A stretch of DNA of 64,000 nucleotides from Mycteria americana (Eukaryota; Chordata; Aves; Ciconiiformes; Ciconiidae), in assembly GCF_035582795.1 (NCBI RefSeq), contig NC_134368.1, forward strand, positions 34,408,501 to 34,472,500. Reading direction: 5' to 3'. Below, piece by piece: positions 23,401 through 38,400 of this stretch (positions are counted from its first letter, which is position 1; each line of letters starts with the position of its first letter). The translations under genes and the position numbers were made by a program. The notes below the pieces were generated by a model. That model searched no databases. It was given only the letters and a program-made list of their open reading frames with translations, and was not told the origin of the DNA.

Positions 23401-26400
23401 TCTGAAAACAAAATTTATTTGGCTGTTTTCTTAGTTGTTAAAAGAAAACATAGACATTAGTTAAGACAGGTGCTACTTGTTGCCTTTCCTTAGTTTGACA
23501 CCTGAAAAATTTTAGGGATACTGTATGAAATGACAAGAACAGTGAGAACAATGGCAGCTTGGGATATTTCATTGATAAGATGCTGCATTCCTATTCAAAC
23601 ATACTGGGAGAAGTTAGCTATATTGTTGCTCTTCCTTTTATGAAACAGTTTGGGTTTGTTTTTTTCATCTCTCATAAAAAGTTCGATACTTACATTTTCT
23701 TCAAGATAGTGATTCCACAGAGAAGCTTGCCTCATTATGGGCTAAAAAAAGTTTTTAGATAGCGCTGGCATATTTTCTGTTAAAAGGTTTGACAGTGTAA
23801 CACAAAGATGTAGTAATTTAGAACACTTACAGTTTCGTACTACTAAGTTTATGTGTAAATCAGCTGGATGGTAAATATACCAGAAACTCCTGACATCTAT
23901 AAACTCTCATGAGGTGTGAACTTAATGCCATATAGTACTTCTGTAACTCTGGAGGAATAATTATGCTCTTCTCTTTTTCTGTTCCCCCAAGTATGGTAGC
24001 TTTAATTGCATTGGATACTTGATATAGCAGTATCTGTAGAAGATTTACACTGGAGTGTATTATGGAGGTCTCTTGCCTATTGTCAACAGCTGCGTTCCAC
24101 ACTAAGAAGCAATACCAAAAAAAAGTGTTAGTTCATTCTCTTCTGGAAATGTCAGACAACTGAAATAATTTTAGCAGAGTTGTTTAAAGTCTGACTGCTG
24201 AAGTTACATGGACTTCCTTGAGTTTAAGTTGCTCCTTTTTCTATAGTTCAAGACCCTAAGTTCTCTTTTTTTTTTTTTTCCTTTTTTTTTCTGAGCTTGG
24301 GTAGTGTCAACAATTTCAATGCATAAAGATTTATTGCTAAAATTGTGGAAGACTGAAAATGATAGCAGTGAAATCCTGATTGTAGTTTCAGCTCTCGCCA
24401 AACAAAAATATTTGGATGCATTTGACTTTACGCATTATCACCTTTACATTTACAGTTTCTTTATGCTGAATGAGAGTGGCAATGTAAACCAAAACTTTTT
24501 TCATACATTAAAATTGTTTCCTTCTGTCTTTGAAGGTTACAGAAAACAGATCAGACCTTGAAGATTTACACCTTTATGCAACTCCTCGGGAGCAACGGTT
24601 TCGTAGGTTTGCCAGTTTAGAATTTGAAGGACAGCTATATATGACTCCATATGACTTCATTCAGGCTGTCACAAATGATGAACCGAAACGTAAGCAGGAG
24701 TTTTATATTGGTAAAATTGCTAGGGAAAATGCCAGTGGCGTGTGTTATTTTTCCATTTGTTTTTGATTACTACTTCTGTTTCTGATTGTCGTACAAAGGT
24801 ACTGCATCTTGCAGAATTTTATTTTTAATGGTATCCAAGTGCATACAATCAGTATCCTGATTGTTACTAGATTGTAAACATCTGTATACTAGTCATTAGT
24901 TAAACATTCTTTTCTTAGAGGTCACAGACAGCTCAACAGGTACAGAAGACAAGAAGTTCATTTGTACCATTTGCATTGAGACAGTTACAGTTATGATTTC
25001 TTTCTGAGCAGACCAGTATTGCTGTAAAACTCTTGCCTCCACCTCCGTATAGTTTCTGTGTAAATAGGCAGGCAAGATACGAGTTCTCTAAATAATTTAG
25101 GATAACATTGTTTTGCAATTTTTGCCATCTTAAATTGTCATCTGCTATTATGTTGGGGTTTTTTTGCCCTACAGAGATTTTATAACCGTATCACGGCTTT
25201 CTAAATAACATGCTTTGAGTAAGAGTTTCAGTCCCCCAGGGGATCCACTTTCTACACTTAAAAGTTGCCAGAGTTAGCACTATGTGTTAATTAAATTAAT
25301 GAAAAATAAACTATCAACTTTAGTTCACTTATTGTAAATTTTTTGCTTTAAGTATCAAAGAGTGACTAAATAGTAAGGTGATCCATTTCTGATCTAGTTG
25401 GATTTCCTGGCCCTCAGGCTTGTAGTGCATTGGTAGCAGCACACAACTTCTGGGGAAAGTGAATATCTTTGCTCAGGTGTGACATGTATAATAACTCACC
25501 TTAGGTCTTTCTTCCTGAAGTCTACACCACAAAGCTAGTATAGAGAACAGTCAAAAGCAGCTAAAACAGTCAGAGGAGAGCTTAAAGCTCTATGCAGATG
25601 TTAGATTTTTCCCCTTTGTTCTCTTAACAGTAATGAAACAAGAGGAAAGAATTCAGCCATGGCACATCAGTGATCAAAACTTCTATAACTTTTGAATAAA
25701 GATATAATCTCATTGTAACAGTGAAGACAGAAGATAGAGCTTAGATGGTGAAAACTTGCAAAGCTTTGAAACTCTTACCAGAAAGCAAATCTTCATTCTC
25801 TTTTTTTGCTCTGCAGTTAAAAGAGAGGAAGCAGATTCCTTATCACAGAAGTTAATACAAATACACATCAGCGCTTTATATCTATTTCCTCTGCCCAGAT
25901 CTCCAAGTCTTCCTTTTTTTGTTACTGTGGAATTGGATTTCACCATGTATGGTCATGAAGGATTTGTGCCATACAGTGGACATCAGTTAAACATTTCATT
26001 TTAACTCCATTTTATGACAGTTTGACTGGTTTGACCACACTGTATGTATGGTTTGCTATTAAGATCTTTCCATGCTAATGAAAGTTAGGCTTCCTCCTCT
26101 CTCACAGCAAGTATTCAGATTTTAAAAACCAAACCAAACCAGACCAAGAAGTATGAAGCTCACAAGGACTTTCTGTTCATCTCATGCCAAAGGAGAAGAG
26201 ATCTGGAGTTGAATCGTCAGGCATCCTTCTGAGTTCAGTGTAGCAAACCTTGTTTGTATCAAAATCCTTCCTGTGCATCCAATTCTGAGACTGAGACTGA
26301 AAGCAAAACTAAGCTGGATGTCCTTTAGTTTTACAGACTAATATCAGAGATTTCATGACTGAGATAATTATTTTAAGGGATAGTGTAAGAGGCTGTAACT

Positions 26401-29400
26401 TAGTAGAAGCAGATGACTTCATTATAGTGGAAGTCATACTGTCTAGGACATTTGGACAAAAGGCTGACAAGTAGGAAGTAATAGATGAAGTAGATGACCT
26501 GCAGGTATTACCACTTCCAGCTTCTGATCTCTGTGTTAATTTTAACCTTTGAACTGCAGCTTTGTCAAAGTACCGCTTTGTCTGTTTGGGCAAGTCTTAA
26601 TTTTCTGTCTTGCTCTATGGAAGGTAGTAAGTTTAAGGAAGGTATTTTTCTGAATAAAATAATACATCCCAAACATCGTATTTTGTAGTTTGGGATCATT
26701 TTGTAAATAAGTTACAAGTTATAAATAATTGGGTCCATTCAGGCTGACATACTAGAGCATCTGTATTTTGCAGGAAAAAAAAGATCATACACCTCTTTTT
26801 TGTTTTAATGGATGAAGACTAGAAAGGTCTTGAGTTTTGTCAAAAAGCAAAAATGCCCTTTGAAGAGTAATAATAGTAGCTCTTCATGTCTGCTTTATAG
26901 AAAAGCTAATAATACTAGACCTGAATGAGATTTGTGATGGAGTGAATACGTCTATTGTGATTGATTTACTTTGGAAATCTTGTAAACCCTACAAAAGTCA
27001 AGAGGGTGTTCACTTCCTTTTTTGATTAAACACTAACTAATATGGTAAGAGTATATTTTCTTTTATAAAATGTAACTTTTTACTCCAGGCAGTTATAAAA
27101 GATATAAAATAAATGCTATAATTAACTTGTTGCTGCTGCCTTTATGGTGCAGGCTTTCATTTGGGAAAATACAATATTTTTAACAGTCATGCTTGATACA
27201 TTTTTATCATCTGACTATATGTTTATACATTTAGAAAGCCAATTAAGAGAAGAGGGAACAATATTTTATTCCCTTTAGCTCTAAGGGAACAATATTTTGT
27301 TCCCTTTAGCTATAACTATAGTAATTTTAGCCTAATACTGAGCTGCAAGAAGTATGTATATACATCTAAATCTTCACTTGCTTGTCTAGAAAGAAAATCT
27401 ATGTATAATGTATGAGACTGGGAAATTGGCTGATTGGAAAGTTAGATATATTTATTCCGCAAGTTTTTTTATGGTATGCATAAGCATATATCAATTTGTA
27501 TGGCAAATGAGGTTGTTTTGTTGGGTTTTATTTAGTGTTTTGAGACAAGACTTTAACTGACATTTAAAAATTAAACTGAAAACTATATGAACATCTGTTA
27601 GCTCATGTTATGATGTTGCTTGATATAACTCCACCATAGTTGGAGTGGGATTTGCGGACAGTCTTGGTGCTAACCTTTACCAAGATGTAAAACTAAAATT
27701 TCAGTGAGTTTAACCATGAACTAATGCAAGACCATAGTGAGTAGCTTCTGTATCGTGATAATTATTTACTAGAGCATGGAGTTCATCATGAGGAAGGGAT
27801 TTCTAATACCACAGGGTGTTTTGCTCTCTAAAAATGAGCCTTTACCAACCAAAAAGTTATGGATTTGACCACGTACTATGCTACTTTTTGTACCTTTGTG
27901 AATTCTGATGTTCACAGTGCTTCATCTTAATACTGAATCTGTGCAAATGTTTGTCTTGAGAGGGTGGCAATGAACCTCAAGTTTTGAATTCTTGGAGGGT
28001 TGTGGACAACTGTTGTCAAATGCAAGTATTTTTTTCTGCTCCTGGAGTCTTCCATGTAAGGCGTTAGGAAGGAAGTATCTGGTCAGTCTTACTCATTATC
28101 AGTTTTCAGTGTTAATGAGCAGTTCCAGTTCTGAACTGGAGGCCTTCTTCAGCTTCTCTGTTAAAACTACTTACAAAAAAATTGAGCCTGACAGACACTG
28201 TAAAAGGGAGCATGAATCTGAGTTATTAGGAATGGCTGAAGGAAGTCTTAGCACCTGGTGTAGTTTCAATGATTTTTTTTTTCTGTATTTGCTTTAAAAG
28301 GTATGAGTAGTCCCTGAAGCAAGGGCCAGAATCCAGGTCTCCCTACAATCTGCACTGTAATACTACTGCTACTAAATAATTGTTTCGGAATATTGATACC
28401 ACAGATTAACATGCATGCCCTCTATTTCCTGTTTAATGTTTTAGTGGTGTATTTTGGAGGTAGAAAGTCTTTTCTCTTACTGAAGCAGAGTTGGGTTAAA
28501 GACTATACATCTGAATTGGTTCTTTAAAGTTAGGAGTTTAGGTATGTATTAAGCTAATTATTTTTTTTTTAATAACATAAAGAGAATTTTTTGGACCCAG
28601 GTTGAAGATTAGCATCATGAAGTAGGGAAAATACCTCTTCTTTGGCTAGAAAACACAGAGTATAGATGCAGTCTAATTTTTATGACACCACATTGGCATA
28701 ACTAAATTCTGTGCATTCATAACTTTGTCTTTTGTTGCAGGTGCTAAAAAGTGGCGATCCCTTTCAAAGCAGGTGGGCAATAATTCTTGTGCTGTCTTAT
28801 AACCATAGATTTTGATAGTTACTTTCTTTCATGATGTAAACTTAGAGTCACAGGAGAAAGAAGGGAGTTTTTAAATCTTTATTAAAAAAAAAAAAAGAGA
28901 CTTTGATTTCTTTGTTTTTGTCACTTCAGACTCAGCTGAATCCAGAATCTCAAAGATACTTGAGCAGCTGTGCTTGTTATGTTGGATTTACTGACTTTCT
29001 CAAGCCTCTGTCAGTTCCTTTCTCAGCCCGTATCTGACTGAGTTTCTTTAGTGTCTAAGTGTAACAGGTGTATCCAAAACTGCCTGAAATACACATGACA
29101 CTCTCTATCTTTTGTGATGTTTAAGTGCCTCTTACTTTTTTTTTTTTTACATTTGTACAACTGCAAAAAGACCGTCTGTATCCCTGTATTTTAAGGACAT
29201 TTGTATTCATGGGTGAAGTTTGCTTTAGTTTGGGTTGAGTGTTTTAAAAGAACTGTTGCTTGGAGCTTGTGTGAAAAACCTTACTGAAATCCAGGGGGAC
29301 TTATCCTTGGCTTCAGTGAATATGGGCAGTGGTGAATAATTTCAGCAACAAATACATTACATGTCTCTCTCCAACTCTGCAAACACTTAGTATTCATGCA

Positions 29401-32400
29401 GATGAGCAATTCTTGGAATAATCATGTGTGCAAAATTTATGTATGTGCTTGAGTACTTCCAAAGTCATTGTGGTAAACTGAAGTTAAATTAACTGGTAGA
29501 TTTGCATGCAGTTCCTTATCTTTTATATTAATTTCCTAGCATTTACTCATAATCTGTTAACTACTTCATTAAATGTTTAAATATATACTTTTATATTTTT
29601 TAAATCGTATTTTTTAGGAACTGAATCAGATCCTTATGGAGACACCACCGGTTTGGAAAGGATCATCCAAACTGTTCCGTAATCTTAATGAGAAAGGTGG
29701 GGAATAAGAATTTATTTTCCTGAACCAAATTATCACTTGTATTAATTTATTGTGGCTAAAGCGATGTTCTACTTTAATCTGAGTCACATCTTCAAAAAGA
29801 TAAAAAGCGTTTGTTGCTTTCTACATTTTACAGCATGGAAAATTTCCCTTTAGTCTCTACAGTGTTTTAATCATGCCATCTTACACCTAGCCTCTTTAAG
29901 TGAATTGGTATCTTAGAGTTTGTTAAACTGATGTTTGAATGTTTCAGATTCAGTTTGTTGTAATGAAGAATGATCTACAGACCATAGATAGAATATTCTA
30001 ATAAAGACACAATATCTCTTTCCTTTTTTTAATAGGTTCAATGATGTGATTATTTTTAAAGACAGTAATGGTATCTTACATCACTGCATAAGCATTTTCT
30101 TCACAACAGAAAGAGACAGTTTCAGAAATGCTATATATCCCTTTAAATTCTGCAGACGAGGGCTTTGATAGCTTTTAAAACTCACACTATTGGTAAAGGA
30201 AGAGCCATGAGCCATACTCCTGGTCTCCTCTTTTTTTTTTTTTTTTTCCCTTTTCCTTTCTTAATAAGCTCTTCAACAACTCACTTCAACAACAAAAAAC
30301 ACAGAAAAAAAACCCTATGACGGCTTGTGTACGGACATTTAAATGCTATTTGCAATAAATAATCCACATATTCCTTTGCTTATATTCAGAATGGCAAAGG
30401 TCTGGTGGAGCGTTTTAAATATTTTTAGAAGCAGCCACAAGTGCTTGCTATAAAATAAAGACACTTTATGAATGTTTAAAATACGCATGCCAGCAACAAA
30501 ACTCCAATCAAATGTGTGCATGTAATTGATGAATCTAATCCAAATGCAGCTCAAATTTGTTAAAGGAGTAAGTATGCACCTGCTCTCAGACAAGGGTCCT
30601 GGGCTCAAATATCTAGTGCATGGAGGTGCTCACTTTTTTCCGAGTCTGCAGCCAGAATTCCAGAGAGGCAGAAACTGGCACATCTTTGCACTTTATTCCC
30701 TTGTATTTCCTTGCTCTAGGCTGCTTTCTGTATAGTCAGAACAGCTGACTTTTGAAATATTAATTACATAAAAATTCAGCTTCAGAATCTGTTTAAATCA
30801 ATACATTATCATTTTAATAAAAACATATCTGGATGTTGCTTATTAAATCTGTAATAAAATGTCTGCAACATGCAGTCTTGATGCAACAATATCTTACTCC
30901 AGTTTTCTGCCAGTGAAAATCTGCAGAAGTTGATGCAATTAAGAGGACTCAAAACTGGCGTAATAAGCTGGTAAAATTAGTAATAAACTTTAGTACTTAC
31001 ATAGCTTTTCAGCATGCTTTACGAAAAAGTGAGTTCCGTTATCCCATTTTATAGATAATATAAGAAAAGATGATGGGTCTTATGACTGATAAGGTCATTC
31101 AGTAAGCCAGTGACAGGAATGGGAATAGAATTCAGGTCTCCTTAATTCTAATTTAGTGTTTATTTAGTACATGACATGAAAACTCCAGGAATAATTTACT
31201 CATTTTCTTTAAAACATGCCCATTTTAATATGAAGCAAGTAGCAAAAGCCTATGTCCATTTATTTTGCCATAGATGCATTTAAATCAGATGACCCACATA
31301 GATTTATGCCAGTTGTCCTTAAGTTTTATTTTTGTTTTACCCTTGAGTGACTTCCCTCACTTCTTTCTGATCTTAGTGTAAGCTTTTCTTCTGTTCAGTA
31401 GTCATTTCAGAGCCTCTCTCCCATAACACTCAGAGCAATCAACCAGAACTATCTGTCTACAGCTACAATATACCAGTACAAACAAAAGGAGAGAATGCTT
31501 TCAAGGCCTTTTATATTGCTCTCTTCATACCTGTGATGGACTGCTTGACAATTGCACTTTCTTCCTCCCTTTTACAACAAAGAAGGTGTCATCAAACAAA
31601 CAAAAATACATATTTACATTTATTGACTGGCTATTAAAGAACATTTTACATCACTGAATGAGAACCTTTGAGGTATCTGATTTCTTGATAGCTGCTTGTC
31701 CAAACAGATTCAAGAGGCCTTTGAAAACTAATTTCTGCAAGCTGCTGTATAAAATCAAGAAGATAAAGCATACAGCATATGTTACTTAAATGGTTGCATT
31801 TAATCTTTGCTAATCTTCAGGGTGGAGCGAGGTATAAATTGAGGAAAAGAGTAGGTGGTATTAAAAATACTTAGTAGCCTTCCTAAGTAGATCTACTAGC
31901 AGTAGTAAAACCTTGGTTCTGAAGACTTAAATTTGCTCTTGGATCAAAAGGTGGGAAAATATAATTTTTTTCCATGAAAAGAATGGAAGTTGGGAGGGCA
32001 GTGTTTCAGCTGGTAAAGGTTGAGGGGTTTAGTGATTCTTTCTAGTATGTGATTTGGTTCCAAAGACAATTTAGTTAACTTTCGTTTGCATTGTCTTTAT
32101 ATTCCAGTCTTTGTGATACCTGTACAGATCTCTGTGGTTGGTTATTTTTCTTTTATGTTTGATAGTAGACATGATTGTCTTGAAGGCACTCCTCTTTCAG
32201 GACAGTTGGCTTTTAGGGAGGAGCATTGTACGACCAAAGGTTTGGGGAGGCATTTGGACAGATCCAAGAGAAATGTAGCTGAGATTTTCATATCTGAGCT
32301 ATTCAAGAGGACAGAAAGTCCCTCCTGAGTATTATTTCAGGACAGAATTAATTTAGAACTTTTTGTGCTGTAAATATTAGTAGAAAATGCCAAAGTTTCA

Positions 32401-35400
32401 TACTTTGGAAGTGCTGATGTTAAATGCATTCAAATAATTGTAAAAGCCACATGAATGATACAATGTTTTGAGTTTTAATTTTACAGGTTTTTCAGTGAAA
32501 AAAATCCAGATGACTGTTTACATAGTTTGTCACATATTCAGTTAAGTCAGATTTTAAAAGGTATTTAAACATCCAAAGATGTGGCTGTTTTTCTAAAAAC
32601 TTTTGCACCTGACTTGGACTGAAATCAAGGAGACAGCCAGGAACTTTTGAAAATCCCAGCTGATAGACATCATTACTCTCAGGCATCTAAAAGGTTTTGG
32701 TTTGTTTTTTTTTTACTCTTTTGAAATAGTCTAATATTGTGGACTGACTTAACACTTTTTTTTTTTGGAGAACAGACAAAATAAATTGGTTAGAAATCAA
32801 GAACCAGTTTTGCTAGTTCAGCCTCGAAGATTGTTAGAGCTAAGGGCTTTTGGGAGAGCTGCAAGTCATTGTTTTCAGTTCTTACTGAACTGTAAGATGC
32901 TTCTCTTCATTGGTACTATGGGCATTCTGCAAGGTTATCTCTTTACCCAAGAGCTAGAAAAGCGGAAGTACAGCTTATGGTACCAGACAGACTATTGGGA
33001 TATTGACTTCAGCTCTAACTTAAATTTTGCCTTAATCACTTCTGAAAAGGAAGTACCATTCCACACTGTGATTGCCTTTTGTCATCTAACAAAAGGTTAA
33101 AAGCTTAGAATATACTCCTTACAGATCTTCTGAATGTAGAAGAAGAGGTAGTACAAATGTCTCTAACAGGATTTAAAAATATTTAACAAAATTTACACAT
33201 TCATTTAGTAAGCGTTTTAATATAAATTTCAGGTGATGATTATTAAAATGTGCATATAAAGACAACTCAAAAGCCCAAATCTATGCTTTCATAAGTAACA
33301 TGAGGCCAAGTTTTCAATTAATATAGGGCATGCACTTACAAAGCACGTATTAAAGTCAGGAACTGTATTCAAATGGTAGTTATCAGGAGGGAGCACTATT
33401 AATGTTCTCAGAGTAAATGTTCTCATACTGTTAGAGAGTGTTGTCATGAATTATTGGTGGGGTTTTCAGAAAGAAAATTGAATAAATCATTTCTATTAGC
33501 TTCTGAGAATCTAGCCAGCTTCTTTTTAATGAGCCATTCTCTACTGACCGTAGTTGTTAAATTGCCATATTTAATGTATTCCTCCCCTAAAATACTCAAA
33601 ACCAAACCAAAACAAAAAAACCCACTCCATAGATCAATATTTTATACAAATAACTCATTGACCAGGTTGAATACAGTCACGTGCACAGAAGTATGAATAT
33701 GCATATGCACAAAAATTCTCCTTCTTATACATAGATTTAATATTTTCAAGTTTAGGATGTGAAGACAAGGTGAAACTAATATGGCATAACTTTTTTTTGT
33801 CTTCAGGTGTGATATCTTACACAGAATATTTATTCCTCTTATGTATTTTAACAAGTAAGTATTTTTGGAGGAAAAACCCCAAAAACTTCCTTACAAATTT
33901 CTAAGCTCTGAATGTATTGCTGTATGTTACAATACTCCTTTTTTTTTTTCTTTTTTTTTTTTTTCCTCCTCTCTCCTGCATATCCCAATATGGAAGAAAA
34001 TGTATCATGCATCTCTATATCCATTTGAACCTTTCCTGTCCTACTGGAATCTTGTGTTATATTTTATTTAAGTGCTTTACTATCTAGAACACCTTTTACT
34101 GACTGTTGAGAAAGTTGAGCCATACACTTCAGCTAAACTCCAGTTAAAAGCTTAAATTTATTTTCTTCTTTGAAATTCCTACAAAATTTCTAGCTGAGTT
34201 TACTGAAGTTCATAAAGGGCATTGAATATAGGGAGAAGAGAAAGATATACGTTATTACTGGTTTGTTTTACCTATTAGTGCGTAATGGGTGACATCAGCG
34301 AGACAATGATAGAATATAAAATATAAAATCTGTCACACTGAAGTAGATGTTTATTTATGTTAGAAAACACTAACAAAATTGCATACTTATTCTTCTACCA
34401 CCCATAAAAACAAAGTAGAAGAACTTATAGCTAGAGTAAGCTAAGCCTGATACAGACTTTGTTTTGATATTTTAAGAGGTATTTTTTGGGAAGGAGCAAA
34501 GTGGTTTACTTGTCTTTCCTTTGTATGTAATTAAAAAATTTCTATTGGATTCATTAGGTTTTTCTTCAGACATGATTTGGATTCTTATTGTGAATCAGAG
34601 CAGGAACTTGACCCTGAACCCTTACAATGCCTAACTGCTGGATCGACGGATATTCTTCCATCATTTCTTTGTTATCTGGACTAACTTTTGGTCATAATTC
34701 ATCCATATTGCAAATCATTGAGTATCACCAAAATGTTGCCTAAAGGCCTCACTTACAGTTACCTTCAAAGTCCCCACATTTCAGAAATGATTTAAAATTC
34801 TAACCTGATTTCAAATTTCAATGACTCTAAGCATGTAAACAAGAAAATTCTGGGTCTCTTTCAACACATCCATTGCTTTGACCAGAAGTTGCCTCCTGTA
34901 CCTTTTTTGCAAAACTTTTTAAAGCGTCTTTTAGAACACTGTGTTTTGATAGAAAATTTATTTTCTACAAATTTGTGTTTTGTAGCATAAAATAGACTTT
35001 AGTTATGAACTAATACTCTTAATGGCCCAACCAGCCATTACTGTGAGATATTTTTCTTGGATATTTCATGTTCTATTTCTACCGTCTATTTCCCCTAATC
35101 TATGAATTTGTGAGCACGTCTTCTGTTTTCATAACATGGATAATATTGTTTTACAGATGTTACGATTTGCATTTACTATGTACACAATGTACTAATTTAA
35201 ATTAGTTGAGGATATGCCTTTTATAAACATACGCCAAATAATTTCTTAGAGTTTTGTATTTGCTTTCTTTCTAAGCAAATAAATAATTGAATGGGGTTTT
35301 TTTGGCAGAGCCGCATGCAGGTTTTAGAATCGCTTTCAACATGTTTGACACCGATGGCAATGAGATGGTGGACAAAAAGGAATTCTTAGTGGTACGTATA

Positions 35401-38400
35401 TTTTCAGTCTTTGGATATTTTGATGTAATCTTGAAATTCATTTTTTTGACTGGATTAAGACTCATGATGATGTCAATAATCATGAGAACATGAGCTATTC
35501 TTCACTGAATGTAGTTGTTTATTTGCCTTATTTAATGTAAATAGTAAATGTAACGTAAATTTTAAATAGTATCTCTTTATTACAGTACATGAGTGTGTTG
35601 TATATAATGATTTTTGAAGCTTGGCACTTGAGAGAAAATCTTCAAAAAATCTTAAATCTTCCACTATATTTTGATTTTGATCATGATAAATCTGATAATT
35701 GCATCTTAAAATTTGAATACTTTATAAGTTTTCAGGTGATAGGATCCACTAAGTACAGGATAATGATGCTTGCACTGACAAGTATAAAATTAAAAAGCCT
35801 TGGAACAAGAGGACTATTTCAGATTTATGTTCAGTTCATTTATTTTCTAATTTTAAAAGAAATGGGAGAAATAATTAATGCTATTCTAAATGAATGTCAG
35901 TAATGAAGTAAAAAATTGATCATTTAAAAAAAAAAATCATGAAATGCAGAAGATTGCCCACTCATCATTGGGTCTTCTGATTTGACAGTTACTATGTGGC
36001 TTTACGCTGACAAACTGCACAATACAGTATAAATCAGAGTTTTCTAAATTGATAATGTCCATACACAGCAGATGTCTGGGATTACACTGAAACACTCAGC
36101 TATGGCAAACATAGTTTTTGACATTTCTTTAGAAATTAGCATTTAAAGGTTTGTGGTTAGTGGTTTAGACAAGTTTTCTGAAGACTGCACAAGGCCTTTA
36201 TTTTCTACTGAACAAGTACAGGTGATTAACGGAATAAAAAATATTTATAAGAATTGAATCAGATGTTTTTAACAAAGATATTTGCAGAAAACATCAATTC
36301 TTCATACATTTTTTGTGTAGTTGAGTTTATAAAGAAGTATAGTAAATACATATGAGAAAAAGCCCTCTGCCTTACTGAAGAAGAAGATGGAACAAAATAT
36401 AAAGAATGAAACCAGACATATTGAATGGAATGGATTTAAGTGTCAGATCACTATTTATTTAAAACGAAGACACCCTAATTTCCTGTGTGCTGTTCCTCAA
36501 TTGTTTTCAAGTCAAGTTATAAGGTTCAATTCTGATAAGCTATGCTAACCTAAAGAAAAGGGAAACACGAAAAAAACTGTCCTCAACACACTGAATTTCC
36601 CTCAATTCTTCTTTTCAAGGAAGTGACACACAACCAAGTGAGTGAGATCTGGGGGACTTGTTTTCTGGTGGCATAGCTTAAGCAGAACGGGTCTCATTTA
36701 TTTTGGAAGCTGTCACCACTTGCAAATTGTGGCGTGCTGATCATTTTTTGTATTCTAATATTAAATGTACACATCCTTATATTTGCTAGTTCCTAATAAC
36801 CATCTCCTCCATTCGGGGGGAAAAAGCCAGCAAATATTGGATTAATTGATCAAAGGAAAAATAGAAGAAGAATTAAAAAAAAAGGGGGGTGGGGGGAAGT
36901 CTTTCATGATTCCATAAAACAGAATGTGGTGGAATAGACTCACAACTTTTTTAAAAGAAAAAAAAAAAGGCTTCCATTACAACAGCTAAGTGGAAGGAAA
37001 TTGAAGTAGGAGGCTTTGTCTTTCAGAAACTGATGCTGAAAATGAAATCAAATAAGTATATGAGGCAGGAAGCAAGGACAACATTTAACCGTGGATATTG
37101 CATCTTTCTTTCTAACTATGCTTTTATAGTCCTCTTCACATCCTACTTTTTATTTGTTCTCTATCATGGTCCCTGATAAAAATTTCTCCTTCTTATTCTT
37201 TTCCTGTTACCTGACTTGGTGGATAGAAGAAAGAAAGAAAGGATAATTTTCAAACATCAGATATACTGTTCTCCACCTATTATTGTATTTAACAAATTTA
37301 TATAGATTAAACCTGAGCCTAACTGTGCTTGGTTACCATGTCAGTGACCCTTCAAAAATTAGATTAAAACCCGTAAGTCAGAATGTTAGATCTGAAGTGA
37401 GAAAGACTGAAATAGATAGGTAGGTAGATAGATGGATAATGTCTGTGTAAATAAAAGTAAATATGAAAATAAAAGTTGATTCAGTGATGTTGCTACTGTG
37501 ATAGACCTGGGCCCAGAACATACATTTGGCATCTGTACTCACATTGCTTGGATATGCATCATCTCCTGTGTGCCTGGAAGCAGGAAACTGTAAGTGTTGC
37601 CATTTGAACTATATCCAGCATTTGCAAAATACTTCTCCATTGATTACAGTCAGCTATCATAAAATTGGAAGTATAGCTAATACTACTCAGTTTTGCAAAT
37701 AAAGAGACTTTGAAGAGATTGGTGTAGGGATCACATGGTATATGATTCTTGAAGAGAAGGGTACATGTAGTGAAGAGCTGAAAAATACTTAATTTTTCTG
37801 ATAACAGCTTTAGTGTTTTTCTGAACTAATTCCATGGTGTTTGTGCTTTCCTCTTTGCTTATGTCATAGGGGTGAGGTCAGGGAACAGAAGGATTGTGTT
37901 CCCTTGTTACAGGAGATGTTGTTTTTGCTGCTTTCAGCAGTCAATCTCATTACCCTATTTCAAACAATGTTCCTATGAAAGTACTCCTAGATCCTTTTTG
38001 CATTCACTTTTCTACTTGCTGGTATCCTATAGCGCTCCTTCTGAACAAAAGATCCATTTCCAGAAGTTTAGCAAGTGCTTTAATGCTGAATGCAACAGAA
38101 TCCTACTCCCTTTGCCTCTGTGGCAGGGGAAATACATCCAAGGATGCATTGCTTTTTACCAATCTTTTCTGATTTTTCAATTACTGCCACTCTTCTCTCT
38201 TGCCTGATGGCTTGTCACTTTACTTTTCACAAGGTATTTTCTTTCTACTTCTCTCTCTTCATTTACCTTTCTTATTTCCAGAGTTTTGGGTTACAAACTG
38301 TGTAATACTCTATGCTGTCCAGCTAAATGTCCTATCAGGACTCCCTCCTTGTCAGCCCAGGTTACAGTAATTTGTGCCTGTAGGTTTTCAAAAAATTAGA

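Larger units (their letters stand above)
11450..24535 (+). other. MICU3: MICU3 intron 1 (13 kb)
   Basis: GTAGGT at the 5' end, GAAG at the 3' end. Its first 350 bases belong to the CpG island. It contains the antisense solo LTR at 14810-15413 and short tandem duplications at 12108-12155 and 21121-21204. I recognise no additional exon. Confidence 0.85.

Noticed and set aside
32765-33100. 111-residue open frame in MICU3 intron 4
   Set aside because: No recognisable domain, no splice context, and the length is within chance expectation over 64 kb.
35589-35903. 104-residue open frame after MICU3 exon 6
   Set aside because: Built of AT-rich codons (Ile, Leu, Phe, Lys), no similarity, and exon 6 ends at a good donor before it.
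37660-37740. Second MIR-like relic
   Set aside because: A few words resemble the consensus, but their order and spacing do not hold.
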